This document shows, piece after piece, positions 28,257 to 37,089 of a stretch of 64,000 nt of DNA. The first letter of the stretch is position 1. Each line of letters starts with the position of its first letter. The notes beneath the pieces were generated by a model. It worked only from the letters and a program-made list of their open reading frames with translations, was not told the DNA's origin and did no database searches. The stretch spans positions 124,001 to 188,000 of the forward strand of contig CAKPOS010000001.1 in the NCBI GenBank assembly GCA_934176955.1. Direction: 5' to 3'. The stretch is from an uncultured Bacilli bacterium (GTDB lineage Bacteria > Bacillota_I > Bacilli_A > RF39 > UBA660). The position numbers were made by a program, and so were the translations under genes.

Positions 28257-30368
28257 TTATGGACTACAAGTCTCTATCTTCAATTCGTTATTTTTTATCT
28301 TGAACATAATACTGCCATCTAAATCTGTTCTATATATTTTTGAACCTTCTAAATTATTTAATGCTTCTTTATTAGGATGTCCATAACGATTATTCTTTCC
28401 AACACTAATAATGGAATTCTTAGGATTAATTTCATTTATAAAAGACTTACTACTGCTTGTCTTACTTCCATGATGTCCTACTTTTAATACATCTACATTT
28501 GATAGATTATATTTATCTAATATATCTTTTTCTTTATCTATTCCAGCATCTCCCATAAACATAAATTTATAACCATCAAGTTTAGTGTAAATAACATTAC
28601 TATTATCATTTTCATTATCATAATATTTAGTTTGTAAGAAATGGAATTTGTTATTATCTATATTTAGTTCTTTAATACATGAATAATATTTAATTTTCTT
28701 TTTGTCTAATACTTTAATTAATTCTTTTTCCAAATCATTAAACTCACCACAGTTAAATATAACTTTTTTTACTTTAAAATTATTAACTAAGTTAATTGCT
28801 TCTCCCATATGATCATAGTCGCCATGAGAGATAATTAAATAATCTAATTTTTTGATTCCCATAGAATGTAAATAAGGAATAATTCTAGAAATGGTTAAAG
28901 TTGATTTATTTTTGTTTCGTGCCCATTTTTCTTTAGAGATTTCTATTTTTCCTCCTGTATCTATTAAAATATTACCTTGGTTATGGGGCATTTTTATAAA
29001 GATAGAGTCTCCTTGTCCGATATCTAAAAAGGTAACTAAAAGATTTTGATTCATCATTGGCATTTGATAATGGATAAATATTACTATTCCTAATAAAATA
29101 TAATATTTTTTCTTATAAATTGAGAGAATAATTAATAAATAATAAAATATAATTATTGATATACTTGGCTTACAAAATATTATTTTTCCATAAGGAATAT
29201 AATAAAATATAGCATTTATTTTTTCTAATATAAAAATTAGTTTTTCGTATATGAGATATAAATTGTTAAAAATTAAAACTAAAAATGTAGCTGGAAAGAT
29301 TATTGTACTAACTAGTGGTATCATAACTAAATTAAAAAGAATAGATAAGAAATTTATTTTTTGAAAATGATAAATACTAATCGGAAAAGAAACAATAAAA
29401 CTTAGGAAAGAAATGTAAATACTTTTATATCGATTAGGAAGCTTGCTTATTTTCTTTTGGCATAAAATAATTGCTGTGCTAATTACATAAGAAAATTGAA
29501 AACCTATATCAAAAATTAAATTTTTATCAATGATTATTAAGATAGATAAAAGGCATAGTAATAAATCTAATGGTTTTATTTTTAAATTAAAACATTTATT
29601 AATAGAAAATAAAATAAACATAATAGTAGTCCTTGTGATGGAAGCACTATTTCCTGTCAAAAATAAATAAAAAATTAAACAAATAGAAATTATTCCATAC
29701 TTACTTTTGTTATGATAGGTAATTTTATTTAATAAAAATAACAATATTGTTACTATAAAACTGATGTGCATTCCAGATATAGAAAACAAATGTGAAATAC
29801 CGTTTTCTTGATATTTTGAAATTAGTTCTTGATCCATTATTGTTTTATCTCCTAAGATAAAAGTTCGTAAATAACCTGTTTTATCTATTTTATCAATTCT
29901 ATTTAATGTAATATTTTTAATTTGATAAAATAAACTTTGATGATAGGATAAAATTTCTATTTTATTTGCTTGAATTAAGAAAAAAATTTCTTTGTGTTTT
30001 AAGTATTCTTTATAATTAAAAATATTTGGGATTGTATTGTTAGATGGTTGGTTTAATGTTCCAGTAATTTTTATTTTTGTTCCTAATTCTATTTGCTTTA
30101 AAAATTTTTGCTTTTCTTTCTTTGTTTTAAAGTAGTAATGTACAATTAACTTTTCCTTTTCTTTTATTTCTAGAGTGAGATGATCCCCATCTTCTTTTAG
30201 ATTTGTTACAATGCCTATAAATTCTTTTTCATTGCCTATATATTTGCTTTTTTGTGGAAAATAGAAAAAAATTATTTCAGCATAAAAGATACAAACAATT
30301 AAGATAAATTTAAATAAATATTTAGATTGTAATATAGTCTTTAATTTTTTCAAATAAGGCATCCCCAA
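28257..30368 (-). CDS. comEC: ComEC/Rec2 DNA-uptake channel
   Basis: Membrane channel that brings single-stranded DNA into the cell during natural transformation. About 703 residues: N-terminal membrane anchor and DUF4131-type OB-like region (about 15-150), the competence domain with about eight hydrophobic helices (about 175-445, including ISHLFSISGMHISF), and a C-terminal metallo-beta-lactamase domain (about 450-703) with FLDIGQGDS and an HGDYDH metal motif. It overlaps the end of comEA by 47 bases. The ATG two codons later is an alternative start. Its 3' end recurs at 24780-25360 and 27167-27313. Confidence 0.95.
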   Translation of the reverse strand: MGMPYLKKLKTILQSKYLFKFILIVCIFYAEIIFFYFPQKSKYIGNEKEFIGIVTNLKEDGDHLTLEIKEKEKLIVHYYFKTKKEKQKFLKQIELGTKIKITGTLNQPSNNTIPNIFNYKEYLKHKEIFFLIQANKIEILSYHQSLFYQIKNITLNRIDKIDKTGYLRTFILGDKTIMDQELISKYQENGISHLFSISGMHISFIVTILLFLLNKITYHNKSKYGIISICLIFYLFLTGNSASITRTTIMFILFSINKCFNLKIKPLDLLLCLLSILIIIDKNLIFDIGFQFSYVISTAIILCQKKISKLPNRYKSIYISFLSFIVSFPISIYHFQKINFLSILFNLVMIPLVSTIIFPATFLVLIFNNLYLIYEKLIFILEKINAIFYYIPYGKIIFCKPSISIIIFYYLLIILSIYKKKYYILLGIVIFIHYQMPMMNQNLLVTFLDIGQGDSIFIKMPHNQGNILIDTGGKIEISKEKWARNKNKSTLTISRIIPYLHSMGIKKLDYLIISHGDYDHMGEAINLVNNFKVKKVIFNCGEFNDLEKELIKVLDKKKIKYYSCIKELNIDNNKFHFLQTKYYDNENDNSNVIYTKLDGYKFMFMGDAGIDKEKDILDKYNLSNVDVLKVGHHGSKTSSSKSFINEINPKNSIISVGKNNRYGHPNKEALNNLEGSKIYRTDLDGSIMFKIKNNELKIETCSP

Positions 30369-31020
30369 TACCAGAAATTTCTTTTAAATCTTCTATTTTT
30401 TCAAAAGGGCCATTTTTTTCTCGATATTGTACAATTGATTCTGCTTTGCTTACACCTATTCCTGGCAACTTATCAAAATCACTAACAGTTGCTGTGTTGA
30501 TGTTAATTGGTTCTGTTATAGTTTCTTGTTCGTTAGACGTTGTTGCGTCTTTTTTTGCTTCATTTTTATTAATACAAGCATCATTTTTTAATATTGGACA
30601 GACACAAGTGTTATCGATTACTTTTGCTGTTTTTTCTTCTGTCATTGCTAATTTTATTTCCTCATTTGTATATATAATAATTACCATTTCATTTGTTACT
30701 TTTTTGGCTAAATTAATCGTCTGTGTATTTGCATTTTCTAAAAAACCACCTGCTAAATTTACAACATCAATAACTTTTTTATTCTGTTCTAATTCATATA
30801 CTCCAGGATTAGCAATTGCTCCTTTTATATCCACAAAGACATTTTCTTTTTGATCATCTTTTTTGTTGGTTTCTTCTTTTTCTTCTTTAAAAATTAATTC
30901 CTCTGGCTCTTCTTTTAAAGTTTCTTTTTTTGCACTTTTAGAATAGTTATTAAGAAAAAATAAGAAAACTATTCCTATAATAAAAAAAGTTAGTATTACC
31001 CATTTTAAATTCTTTTTCAT
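30322..31020 (-). CDS. comEA: Competence protein ComEA
   Basis: Membrane-bound double-stranded DNA receptor for transformation. It has 232 residues: one N-terminal transmembrane helix (about 7-25), a charged linker, an SLBB domain (about 65-115, VDIKGAIANPGVYEL), and tandem helix-hairpin-helix motifs at the C-terminus (about 172-232, LPGIGVSKAESIV and ISGIGDALFEKI). First gene of comEA-comEC, with a sigma-H-like promoter 21 bases before the ATG and an AGAGGAGG binding site. Confidence 0.95.
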   Translation of the reverse strand: MKKNLKWVILTFFIIGIVFLFFLNNYSKSAKKETLKEEPEELIFKEEKEETNKKDDQKENVFVDIKGAIANPGVYELEQNKKVIDVVNLAGGFLENANTQTINLAKKVTNEMVIIIYTNEEIKLAMTEEKTAKVIDNTCVCPILKNDACINKNEAKKDATTSNEQETITEPININTATVSDFDKLPGIGVSKAESIVQYREKNGPFEKIEDLKEISGIGDALFEKIKDYITI

Positions 31021-31040
31021 TTTTTTCCTCCTCTACTTAT

Positions 31041-31069
31041 ATTATTCTAGATGGGCAAGTTAAAATCCT
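31041..31069 (-). promoter_or_regulatory. Sigma-H-like promoter of comEA-comEC
   Basis: Minus strand: AGGATTT (31063-31069), 15 bases, then GAATAAT (31041-31047). This fits the sigma-H consensus of B. subtilis (RnAGGAwww, 11-12 nt, RnnGAATww). The region from AGAAGAAGGATTTTAACT to the binding site is nearly identical to that before the bacteriocin exporter at 39978-40006. Confidence 0.7.
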
Positions 31070-31190
31070 TCTTCTTTTTTTATTTTTTTAAATACTGATT
31101 TAGGTTTTTAAAAATACCAATTTAGTTTTTTAAAAATACCAATTTAGCAAATCATTTTTTATCAAGTAAATTTTTTATCAGTATTTTTTG
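31070..31190. repeat. AATACTGAT motif region with direct repeats
   Basis: AATACTGATTTA (about 31091) and TTTATCAGTATT (about 31175) face each other as outer inverted arms. Between them TTTTTAAAAATACCAATTTAG occurs twice in direct order. A related AATACTGATATAG element lies upstream of the bacteriocin exporter (about 40034), at the same relative place beyond its promoter. Confidence 0.5.
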
Positions 31191-31235
31191 TATAAAATGT
31201 TAAAAAAAGTTTATCCTAATAATGGAGGTTTGATG

Positions 31236-31391
31236 ATGAAAGAAACTAACGTTAAATGTAATGTAGAAAATTGTAAGCATAATGAATGCAATTGTTGTAA
31301 TTTAAAGGAACTTGATATTAGTTGTACATGTAAGGGTTGTGATTGTACTAGTAAAGATGAAACAATTTGTAAAAGTTTTAAAGAAAAATAA
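31236..31391 (+). CDS. DUF1540-type cysteine-rich small protein
   Basis: 51 residues with eight cysteines in the arrangement of DUF1540 proteins: CNVENCKHNECNCCN, then CTCKGCDCTS and a terminal C-KSF. Such proteins are common in spore formers and probably bind metal. The start at 31236 follows GGAGGTTTG; the preceding ATG (31233) is too close to the binding site. Divergent from comEA. Confidence 0.75.
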   Translation: MKETNVKCNVENCKHNECNCCNLKELDISCTCKGCDCTSKDETICKSFKEK

Positions 31392-31425
31392 AAATGATAC
31401 ATCTAACCAAAGTAGATGTACTTTT

Positions 31426-32340
31426 TTAATGTCTAGGATGATATAAATCATAATTTTCTTTTAATGTTGTATTATTTACATTTGTGTAAATTTGGGTTGT
31501 GGAGAGATTACTGTGTCCAAGTAAAAGTTGAATACTTCTTAAATCTGCTCCATTATTTAATAGATGTGTTGCAAAGGAATGTCTTAAGACATGAGGACTG
31601 ATTGGTTTATTAAAATCTTTTTCTTTTGCTATTTCTTTTAATATTTTAAAATATCCTTGTCTAGTTATCCCTTTTCCATGATTATTTAAAAAGACATTAT
31701 CACAGAAACATTTTTTCTTTAAGGAGTTTCGATATTCTGATAAATAGATATTTAAGTATTTTATTGCCACTTCACCAATTGGAACGATTCTTTCTTTATT
31801 TCCTTTTCCAATTACTCTTACTATTTTATTGTCTAGATCAAGATTAGGTATTTTTAAATTGACTAACTCACTTACTCTTAATCCTGTTGCATACATTAGT
31901 TCTAACATAGCTTTATTTCGATAATCAAAATTTGTTTTGGTTGGAATATCTAGGAGTATTTCCATTTCTTCTATGGATAAGATATTGGGTATGCTTTGAT
32001 AATGTCTTGGCATTTCTATTCGATTGGCAATGTTATCTAAGTGATGAACTTTTGACAAAAATGTATGGAAACTTTTAATTGCTGAAATTTTTCTCATCAC
32101 ACTAGTAACCGCATATTTTTCTTTATCTAATTTATTTAAATACTCAATTAAGTGTTCTTTTTTAATATTTGAATATGGTATTTTTTGTTGTTCAAGGAAT
32201 GATAAATACTTATGAATATCTAAAACATAAGATATAATAGAATTTTCTGATAAATGTTTCATTGTTAAAAGATAGATTTGGTACTCTCTTATTATTTCTT
32301 GATTTTCTTTTGATAAAGATACTTCTTTTAATATTTTCAT
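31426..32340 (-). CDS. Tyrosine recombinase XerD/XerC
   Basis: Site-specific recombinase that resolves chromosome dimers at dif near the division septum. It has 304 residues: an N-terminal SAM-like core-binding domain (about 15-100) and a catalytic domain with Arg in ATGLRVSELV, Lys in GKGNKER, HVLRHSFATH, GHSNLSTTQ and the nucleophile Tyr in IYTNV. Length and context (housekeeping, no phage genes) favour the chromosomal Xer role over a transposon integrase; XerC versus XerD cannot be decided. Confidence 0.88.
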   Translation of the reverse strand: MKILKEVSLSKENQEIIREYQIYLLTMKHLSENSIISYVLDIHKYLSFLEQQKIPYSNIKKEHLIEYLNKLDKEKYAVTSVMRKISAIKSFHTFLSKVHHLDNIANRIEMPRHYQSIPNILSIEEMEILLDIPTKTNFDYRNKAMLELMYATGLRVSELVNLKIPNLDLDNKIVRVIGKGNKERIVPIGEVAIKYLNIYLSEYRNSLKKKCFCDNVFLNNHGKGITRQGYFKILKEIAKEKDFNKPISPHVLRHSFATHLLNNGADLRSIQLLLGHSNLSTTQIYTNVNNTTLKENYDLYHPRH

Positions 32341-32372
32341 AATTCACCTTCTAAAAAAATTGTTTAAATTGG

Positions 32373-32401
32373 TTGACAAGATAATAAAAAAATAGTAGAA
32401 T
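32373..32401 (+). promoter_or_regulatory. Promoter of tRNA-Ser
   Basis: Consensus TTGACA (32373-32378), 17-bp spacer, TAGAAT (32396-32401), 17 bases before the tRNA. Confidence 0.8.
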
Positions 32402-32418
32402 GAATACATAAGCGTTTT

Positions 32419-32509
32419 GGAGACATACTCAAGAGGCTGAAGAGGCGCCCCTGCTAAGGGTGTAGACTGGGAAACTGGTGCGAGAGTTCAAATCTCTCTG
32501 TCTCCGCCA
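32419..32509 (+). tRNA. tRNA-Ser (anticodon GCT)
   Basis: 91 bases including encoded CCA. The acceptor stem GGAGACA pairs with TGTCTCC, there is a long class II variable arm, a GTTCAAATC T-loop, and anticodon GCT in CCCCTGCTAAGGG (decodes AGC/AGU). Confidence 0.95.
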
Positions 32510-32520
32510 TAATGATTTAA

Positions 32521-32546
32521 TCCCTTATTTTGATAAGGGTTTTTTT
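32521..32546 (+). terminator. Terminator of tRNA-Ser
   Basis: CCCTTAT/ATAAGGG stem with a TTTG loop, followed by seven T. Confidence 0.88.
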
Positions 32547-32594
32547 ATGGGAAAATTCCATAATTAATTTTTTTAAATATTTTACATTAATTAG

Positions 32595-32948
32595 CTACTT
32601 TATTAAATTAATTTTCATTTTTAATAAAGCAGTTTCTAGTGGTTCTCCTTCGATTAATTCAATATGTTTGTGAGGATTATCTTTAAATTGTTTATATCTT
32701 CTATTATAATGATGAAGAACGTGATGAATATAATTATCGTTGTTTTCACGTTCGATAAATCTTTTTTTATATTCTTTTATGGCAGTTTTAGTTGGAAAAT
32801 ATAAATAATAATCAATATCATTGATATCATAATCAGTCAATATTTCTTCAGGATGTATCCATACTAATACAATATCATATTTATATTTCTTCGCTAATGT
32901 CGTCTTACCTATTCCTGCAAATCCTACGATTACTATTCCTTTATTCAT
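32595..32948 (-). CDS. Small P-loop nucleotide-binding protein
   Basis: 117 residues with a Walker A motif GFAGIGKTT at the N-terminus (GIVIVGFAGIGKTTLAKKY), then a jump to a segment like the second half of small P-loop kinases (DYYLYFPTKTAIKEYKKRF). No clear Walker B or base-binding region lies between, so the gene may have suffered an in-frame internal deletion. The start at 32948 follows AGAAAGTG. Function unknown. Confidence 0.55.
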   Translation of the reverse strand: MNKGIVIVGFAGIGKTTLAKKYKYDIVLVWIHPEEILTDYDINDIDYYLYFPTKTAIKEYKKRFIERENNDNYIHHVLHHYNRRYKQFKDNPHKHIELIEGEPLETALLKMKINLIK

Positions 32949-33111
32949 TTTTTTCACTTTCTATATTATTTGCAATATAATTATAACATTTAAGATAAAA
33001 ATAATCTATTAATACTTAAAAAAAATTAATTCCGTATTTTATTTTCTTGTAAAAAATGCTAATTTTTTATTCTATTTTATTTACTATTTTTAAATGATTG
33101 TTATATTTTAA

Positions 33112-33141
33112 TTGATTTTCTATCTTAATTCATGGTATAAT
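33112..33141 (+). promoter_or_regulatory. Promoter of tRNA-Thr
   Basis: TTGATT (33112-33117), 18-bp spacer, TATAAT (33136-33141), eight bases before the tRNA. Confidence 0.7.
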
Positions 33142-33149
33142 TTGGTTAT

Positions 33150-33225
33150 GCTGAAATGGCTCAGATGGTAGAGCAATTGATTCGTAATCAATAGGTCGCA
33201 GGTTCGAGTCCTGTTTTCAGCACCA
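33150..33225 (+). tRNA. tRNA-Thr (anticodon CGT)
   Basis: 76 bases with encoded CCA. GCTGAAA pairs with TTTTCAGC (one G-T), GGTTCGAGTCC T-arm, anticodon CGT in ATTGATTCGTAATCAAT, which decodes ACG. Confidence 0.95.
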
Positions 33226-33235
33226 TTTTGAATTC

Positions 33236-33262
33236 AACTCTTCATTGTTAAGAGTTTTTTTA
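33236..33262 (+). terminator. Terminator of tRNA-Thr
   Basis: AACTCTT/AAGAGTT stem with a seven-base loop, then a T-run. Confidence 0.8.
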
Positions 33263-33385
33263 TTTGATTTAAGAAAAATATATTGCATGAAAGACTTGCA
33301 AAATTTGACATAATTCTATTAAAATTAACAATGGAGAATATTTTTTATTGCTATTTAAAAAGATCATTATAAAATTTTAATGATC

Positions 33386-34381
33386 TTAATTTTCGGCTTC
33401 TTCTAACATATTTTCAATAAAAATACCATATCCCTTTCTACAATCATCTACAACGACATGAGTAACAGCACCAATAATCATATTATTTTGAATAATTGGA
33501 CTTCCACTCATTCCTTGAACAATTCCACCAGCACTTTCTAATAATCTTTCATCCGTTACTTCAAATAAAATATTTTTTTTACTTTTTTCATTTTGCATTA
33601 CTTTTAAAATATTGATTTTAAATTCTTCTACATTATTTCCCGATATTACTGTTAGAATAGAGGCATCTCCTAAAGTAATATCTTTTTTATTGCTAACCTT
33701 ATATTGTTTCCCGTTAGGTAGCTCATCTGTATAGATTCCAAATATTCCTGATTTTGTATTCTCCTTTATATTTCCATATACTTCGGAAATATTATATTTT
33801 GCATTCTTTTCTCCTGGATTTCCTCGATCAGAAGGATTAATCCCTGTAACCGTTGAATGATATATTTTCCCATCTTTGATTTCTATTTTTTGACCAGTTG
33901 TAGATTCAATAATTTCATGCCCTAATGCACCATAAAGTTTTGTTTTGGGATCGATAAATGTTAAAGTTCCTATTCCATTAATACTATCCTTTACGTATAA
34001 TCCCGTTTTATAGATAGATTCACTATCTTGTACCAGCTGTAATGTAGTTTCTTTTGTTTCTTCTGCTCTTTGATAAGTAATTTTGATTTCATCTTTTGCT
34101 GGAGATAACTCTAAAACATTTAACATTTCTTCGATAGAATGAACTTCTTTTCCATTGATATGAGTAATTTTATCACCTTTTTGCAAATTTGCTTTTTTTG
34201 CTGGATCATTTTCCCCTATTTTATAAGTACCAACAATTAAAACACCATTACTTTTTAATTCAATTCCTATATTTTGACCACCAGCAATGATATAATCTGA
34301 GTAAGCAAAGACATTAAAAGGAATGATAAAAAGAGTTAGAAGAAGTAATAGCAGACTAGATGTTTTCTTTCTTTTTTGCAT
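33386..34381 (-). CDS. spoIVB: SpoIVB serine peptidase
   Basis: Forespore-secreted S55 peptidase that starts the signal activating pro-sigma-K in the mother cell. It has 331 residues: signal peptide/anchor (about 5-27), PDZ domain (about 50-115, VGTYKIGENDPAKKANLQKGDKI), and a peptidase domain with ALGHEI (His), NPSDRGNPG and the nucleophile in GMSGSPII. The start at 34381 has AAGGAGATGG at proper spacing; an ATG three codons earlier lies on that site. It indicates a full sporulation cascade in the host. Confidence 0.9.
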   Translation of the reverse strand: MQKRKKTSSLLLLLLTLFIIPFNVFAYSDYIIAGGQNIGIELKSNGVLIVGTYKIGENDPAKKANLQKGDKITHINGKEVHSIEEMLNVLELSPAKDEIKITYQRAEETKETTLQLVQDSESIYKTGLYVKDSINGIGTLTFIDPKTKLYGALGHEIIESTTGQKIEIKDGKIYHSTVTGINPSDRGNPGEKNAKYNISEVYGNIKENTKSGIFGIYTDELPNGKQYKVSNKKDITLGDASILTVISGNNVEEFKINILKVMQNEKSKKNILFEVTDERLLESAGGIVQGMSGSPIIQNNMIIGAVTHVVVDDCRKGYGIFIENMLEEAEN

Positions 34382-34517
34382 CAAATCCATCTCCTTTTTA
34401 ATCTTTTTACAGATTACATTATTAATATTAGCAAGTAAAATAATTTTATGTTATTCAAAAATTGCCAAAATAGGAGAAAAAAGGAATTTTATGATATACT
34501 TAATGAAAGGTGATATT

Positions 34518-35360
34518 ATGGAATTAGTAAATGGAAAAAATATCCAAAAAAATTTTTTAAACAAATTGAAAAAAGAAATGAAATTATTTAAAGACTTTAA
34601 AGAAATTGCTATTATTTCAACTGGAGAGAACTTATTAGGTGATGCTTATTTTAAAGCAATTCAAAGTATGGCAAAAGAAATGACTATCCCTCTTCGAAAA
34701 ATTCACTTTGATTATATTTCTGAAAAAAAATTATTAAAATTAATTGAAAAGTTAAATGTTGATAATCGTGTTAGTGGTATTTTAATTATGCATCCTCTTA
34801 TCGATGAAATAAATGAAAGAAAGATTCGAAAAAAAATTTGTCCTCAAAAAGATATTGAAGGGTTGAATCACTATTATGGAATCCAAAATACTTATCAAGA
34901 ACTTTATGTTCCTTGTACAGCTCTTGGAATCATTATGTTTTTAGAGGAAATGCATATTTCTTTGAAAAATAAAAGTGTCCTTATTTTTAATCGTAGTGCA
35001 AGAATAGGTCTTCCTTTATTAAATTATTTTTTAAAACAAAATGTAGATGTAACTATTTGTCATCGCCACACAAATAATCAAATCTTATTAAAAAATGCTG
35101 ATATTTTGATTATGGCATGCGGAAATTCAATCTCTATTGATAGTAGAATTTTAAAAAAAGATAGTATTGTTATTGATGCAGGAATGAAAATTCAAGAAAG
35201 AAAAATTGTTGGAGATGTTCAATTTTATTCAGAAAGCTCCGCTAAATATTATCTTTCTCCTTCTAATGGCGTTGGTTCTCTTACTACAATGGCTCTTGCT
35301 AATAATATTTATATTAGTTATTATCTAAATCAGGAAGATAAAGATTATCCATTATTTTAA
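34518..35360 (+). CDS. folD: FolD-like methylene-THF dehydrogenase/cyclohydrolase
   Basis: Two-domain enzyme of one-carbon metabolism, 280 residues (usual about 285), starting at 34518 behind AAAGGTGAT. It has CPQKDIEGLN (usually PxKDVDGF), VPCTALGIIMFL (PCTPxG loop), a NAD(P)-site NRSARIGLPLL replacing GRSxxVGxP, and VIDAGM. At the catalytic YVxxK position the sequence is YFKAI, so the expected Lys is absent and Lys sits two residues earlier. Either a shifted Lys or reduced cyclohydrolase activity. Its end overlaps yigZ, on the other strand, by 47 bases. Confidence 0.8.
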   Translation: MELVNGKNIQKNFLNKLKKEMKLFKDFKEIAIISTGENLLGDAYFKAIQSMAKEMTIPLRKIHFDYISEKKLLKLIEKLNVDNRVSGILIMHPLIDEINERKIRKKICPQKDIEGLNHYYGIQNTYQELYVPCTALGIIMFLEEMHISLKNKSVLIFNRSARIGLPLLNYFLKQNVDVTICHRHTNNQILLKNADILIMACGNSISIDSRILKKDSIVIDAGMKIQERKIVGDVQFYSESSAKYYLSPSNGVGSLTTMALANNIYISYYLNQEDKDYPLF

Positions 35361-35901
35361 TTCCTAAATCATCAAGAGAACTTAAACTCTGAAAGTCATT
35401 TTCATCTATTGCTAATTGGTAAGAAACTTTTTCTTGAAAGTCTTTTTTTAAAATTTTTTTATTTTTTAATAAATAGTCAATCGTTTTTTGGAAAGAATAA
35501 GAAAAAGTAATTTGAATAAGATAACCTTTCTTTAAGAAAATAGTATGATTTTTTAATACTTCTGTAGCACTTTTTGTATAAGTTCTAACAAGTCCACCTG
35601 CTCCTAATTTTATTTTTCCAAAATAACGAACTACTATACATAAAACATGATTTAATTTTTGCTTTTCTAAGACCAGTAGAATAGGAATTCCTGCTGTTCC
35701 ACTTGGTTCTCCATCATCAGATGCATATTTTTCTTGTTCTAAAATATAAGCATAGCAATAGTGCGTTGCATTTGGATATTTTTCTTTGGTTTGATTTAAA
35801 TACTTATTAATTTCTTCTTTTTGATTAATTTGAAAAATAAGACTAATAAATTTTGAATTTTTAATTTCCATATTGTATTCATTTTCGATTACGCTTTTCA
35901 T
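35314..35901 (-). CDS. YigZ/IMPACT family protein
   Basis: 195 residues of the UPF0029/IMPACT family, related to a GCN2 regulator and linked in bacteria to ribosome or elongation-factor-like functions. Diagnostic region ATHYCYAYIL, SDDGEPSGTAGIPIL and VVRYFGKIKLGAGGLVRTY (about 46-108), followed by the C-terminal DUF1949-like domain. Convergent overlap with folD. Confidence 0.88.
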   Translation of the reverse strand: MKSVIENEYNMEIKNSKFISLIFQINQKEEINKYLNQTKEKYPNATHYCYAYILEQEKYASDDGEPSGTAGIPILLVLEKQKLNHVLCIVVRYFGKIKLGAGGLVRTYTKSATEVLKNHTIFLKKGYLIQITFSYSFQKTIDYLLKNKKILKKDFQEKVSYQLAIDENDFQSLSSLDDLGIKIMDNLYLPDLDNN

Positions 35902-36020
35902 TTTGCACCTCTATTAATTATTGTAACATAGGTGTTTTGTGGATGTAAATCATTATTTTTTGTGAATTTGCCCATACACATTTATCACTAGTACATAATT
36001 TATTTTAGGGAGTGATGAAA

Positions 36021-36527
36021 ATGAATGATTATGGATTTGGCTATATTAACTATATGAATAATATGCAAGGTAATGTTAATTATCCTAATCTAACACAAAT
36101 GGATTATTCTAATGTTCCACAAGTTGAACCTTCTTTTAATAATTCTAATCTGTATTCTTTAAATGAAAAGAAAAATTCTGAATTACTTGATCCATATCAG
36201 GGATTTATTCGTGGTAATAGTTTTAACCAATTATATGATAAATATAAAAATTATAAACCTATGGAATTAAATCCAAAAAACGAAAGAGAAGCTATGTTAT
36301 ATCAGTTACTACAATATAAGTTTGCTTTAACTGACTTAAATTTATATTTAGATACCCATCCTAACGATCAAGAGATGATAAACATTTTCAAAAAATACTT
36401 AACTATTGAAAAACAAATTAAAGAAAAATACGAAAGTATGTATGGTCCTTTGACAGTATATGATATTCACCCAAATACTACAAATTGGGTTTGGAAAAAT
36501 AGCCCATGGCCTTGGGAGGTGATATAA
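36021..36527 (+). CDS. Fused spore coat protein CotJA-CotJB
   Basis: 168 residues that combine two proteins separate in Bacillus. The middle part, LLDPYQGFIRGNSFNQLYDKY (about 57-77), matches CotJA; from about residue 90 LLQYKFALTDLNLYLDTHPND and KYESMYGPLTVYD, ending in NSPWPWE, match CotJB. The first 50 residues are Asn/Tyr/Gln-rich. The start at 36021 follows AGGGAG; a CATACACA at 35973-35980 might be a sigma-E -10 element, as cotJ is sigma-E dependent in Bacillus. Two bases before cotJC. Confidence 0.82.
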   Translation: MNDYGFGYINYMNNMQGNVNYPNLTQMDYSNVPQVEPSFNNSNLYSLNEKKNSELLDPYQGFIRGNSFNQLYDKYKNYKPMELNPKNEREAMLYQLLQYKFALTDLNLYLDTHPNDQEMINIFKKYLTIEKQIKEKYESMYGPLTVYDIHPNTTNWVWKNSPWPWEVI

Positions 36528-36528
36528 T

Positions 36529-37089
36529 ATGTTTCAATACGTTAAGACATTACAATATCCAATTAATATTAAGAAAAAAGATTTGAGAATGGCTCATTTA
36601 ATTGTTACTCAGTATGGTGGAGCTAATGGTGAGTTAGCTGCTGCTTTACGATATTTAAATCAAAGATTTACGATGCCAGATGATAAAGGTAAGGCATTGC
36701 TTACAGATATAGGTACTGAAGAACTTGGCCATGTAGAAATGATTTGTACCATGTTATATCAATTAACGAAAGGAGCAACAATTCAGGAGTTAAAAGATGT
36801 GGGATTAGATACCTTCTATGCTGAACATGGCGGAGATATTTTTCCAACTAATACAACTGGAGTTCCTTTTACTAGTGGATATTTTGCTGCAGTAGGAGAT
36901 CCCATTGCTAATTTATCAGAAGATATGGCTGCTGAAGAAAAAGCTAGAGCTACTTATGAAAATTTAATTAATTTGACTAATGATCCGGATATTATAGGAC
37001 CACTTTTATTTCTTCGACAGCGAGAGATAATTCATTTTAATCGATTTAAAGAATTATATAAAGAATATAAAAAGAAAGGATATAAATAG
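36529..37089 (+). CDS. cotJC: Spore coat manganese-catalase-like protein CotJC
   Basis: Ferritin-like di-manganese catalase family protein of the inner spore coat, 186 residues. Metal-ligand regions: GANGELAAALRYL, GTEELGHVEMI, AAEEKARATYE and RQREIIHFNRF with Glu and His ligands. GGAGGTGATATAAT precedes the ATG inside the end of the CotJA-CotJB gene, so the two are cotranslated. Confidence 0.93.
   Translation: MFQYVKTLQYPINIKKKDLRMAHLIVTQYGGANGELAAALRYLNQRFTMPDDKGKALLTDIGTEELGHVEMICTMLYQLTKGATIQELKDVGLDTFYAEHGGDIFPTNTTGVPFTSGYFAAVGDPIANLSEDMAAEEKARATYENLINLTNDPDIIGPLLFLRQREIIHFNRFKELYKEYKKKGYK

Noticed and set aside
34323..34517. Long N-terminal extension of FolD
   Set aside because: This part is antisense to spoIVB and has no FolD homology; the ATG at 34518 has a good binding site and gives the normal length.
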